From RGEC01 sp044371405 (GTDB lineage: Bacteria; Bacteroidota; Bacteroidia; NS11-12g; UBA955): 24,621 nucleotides of DNA. Under the pieces are notes generated by a model, which saw nothing but the letters and a program-made list of their open reading frames with translations, did no database searches and was not told the origin of the DNA. The position numbers and the translations under genes are program-made. The stretch is taken from positions 1-24,621 of the forward strand of contig JBILTS010000019.1 in NCBI GenBank assembly GCA_044371405.1, in the 5' to 3' direction. Shown here piece after piece: positions 24,032 through 24,621 of the stretch; positions within the stretch are counted from its first letter, which is position 1; every line of letters starts with the position of its first letter.

Positions 24032-24621
24032 ATGGATAAACCGTCCTTGCCTTCGGGTACCCGCGATTTTGGGCCGGAAGTGATGATGCGCCGCAAATTC
24101 ATCATCGGCATTATAGAAGACACTTTCAAACGGTATGGGTTTTTGCCACTGGAGACACCTGCCCTGGAAAACCTACGCACGCTGCAAGGTAAATATGGCG
24201 ATGAAGGCGATCAGCTTTTGTTCAAAATCCTCAATAATGGTGATTTTTTGGCCAACGCCGATGAAAAACTACTGCAGCAGCGCGACAGCAAAGCCATAAC
24301 CCCGCAGATATCAGACCGCGGACTTCGCTACGACCTGACTGTTCCCCTCGCCCGCTTTGTGGTGATGAACCGCGATAAAATCCATTTTCCGTTCAAACGC
24401 TACCAAATTCAACCCGTGTGGCGGGCAGACAGGCCACAGAAAGGGCGGTACCGCGAATTCTGGCAATGCGATGCGGATGTTTTGGGCAGTGAGAACATCA
24501 GCAACGAGGCAGATTTAATTCAGATCTATGACATGGCTTTCGCCAAACTGGGCTTGAAGGTCAATATCCGTTTTAATCATCGTGGAATACTTGATGCATT
24601 CGCACCATGGTTGCAAGGTGG
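24032..24621 (+). CDS. hisS: Histidine--tRNA ligase, N-terminal part (cut by window edge)
   Basis: 196 full codons are present and the frame is open at the right edge. Class II synthetase features: 'PSGTRDFGPE' (7-16), motif 1 around 'RYGFLPLETPALENL', 'RYDLTVPLARFV' (the ATP/His pocket segment), and motif 2 'WRADRPQKGRYREFWQCDAD'. The insertion 'LLFKILNNGDFL' followed by a charged stretch is typical of the longer Bacteroidota HisRS (about 450-460 residues). It charges tRNA-His with histidine. The ATG at 24032 begins MDKPSLPSGTRDF, the normal distance to the first motif. It is divergent from lipoprotein paralogue 3 across a 128-bp gap. Confidence 0.96.
   Translation, partial: MDKPSLPSGTRDFGPEVMMRRKFIIGIIEDTFKRYGFLPLETPALENLRTLQGKYGDEGDQLLFKILNNGDFLANADEKLLQQRDSKAITPQISDRGLRYDLTVPLARFVVMNRDKIHFPFKRYQIQPVWRADRPQKGRYREFWQCDADVLGSENISNEADLIQIYDMAFAKLGLKVNIRFNHRGILDAFAPWLQG

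Noticed and set aside
1..24621. Search for tRNA/rRNA genes, CRISPR arrays, insertion sequences, phage genes and attachment sites
   Set aside because: No cloverleaf-like segment with an anticodon context, no spaced direct repeats, no transposase or integrase motifs and no flanking inverted/direct repeats were seen; the coding content is core and uniform.

Overview
The window comes from a Bacteroidota chromosome, by eye at about 40-45 % GC. The evidence is the type IX secretion/gliding gene set (gldA, gldF, gldG, sprA, porZ), a C-terminal T9SS sorting domain, Bacteroidota-type lipoproteins, and recurrent TAnnTTTG promoter boxes close to start codons with no convincing Shine-Dalgarno sequences. 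Genus cannot be fixed from sequence alone; a gliding or T9SS-bearing member of the Flavobacteriia, Sphingobacteriia or Chitinophagia type is likely. No tRNA, rRNA, CRISPR array, insertion sequence or prophage gene was seen, and no gap between genes exceeds 170 bp.

Left part (1-7796). A TamB-like envelope protein is cut by the left edge (minus strand). It is divergent from tsaD (tRNA t6A synthesis). On the plus strand follow a DUF4172-type Fic protein with an altered Fic motif, a membrane-anchored PpiD/SurA-like periplasmic prolyl isomerase ending in a clear hairpin terminator, and a two-gene unit of a SIS-domain PGI/PMI-type sugar-phosphate isomerase and a PhnP-like metallo-beta-lactamase-fold hydrolase.

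Central part (7786-21180, minus strand). Six tightly packed genes run gldA-gldF-gldG-ruvA-sprA-porZ. GldA/F/G form the gliding-associated ABC transporter. SprA is the giant outer-membrane translocon of the T9SS. PorZ is a component of the cell-surface attachment complex that processes T9SS cargo. Only ruvA (Holliday-junction branch migration) is unrelated. Gene overlaps or 2-nt gaps join gldA to ruvA and sprA to porZ. A probable extra promoter lies in the short ruvA-sprA gap. The porZ 3' end overlaps the end of the convergent hydrolase gene.

Right part (21268-24621). On the minus strand lie a nonheme ferritin, a secreted TlpA-like thioredoxin, a strong terminator, and three tandem paralogous lipoproteins of about 140 residues sharing an unusually conserved motif directly after the lipid-anchor cysteine. 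The plus strand ends with the 5' part of hisS, which has a promoter-like box almost touching its start codon and a speculative short upstream ORF ending in a His-His-Gly tail.

Nothing here is an obviously new multi-gene system. The points most worth a second look are the compact sprA-porZ/gldAFG locus, the Fic protein with Arg-to-Pro in its catalytic motif, the tandem lipoprotein family and the hisS leader.
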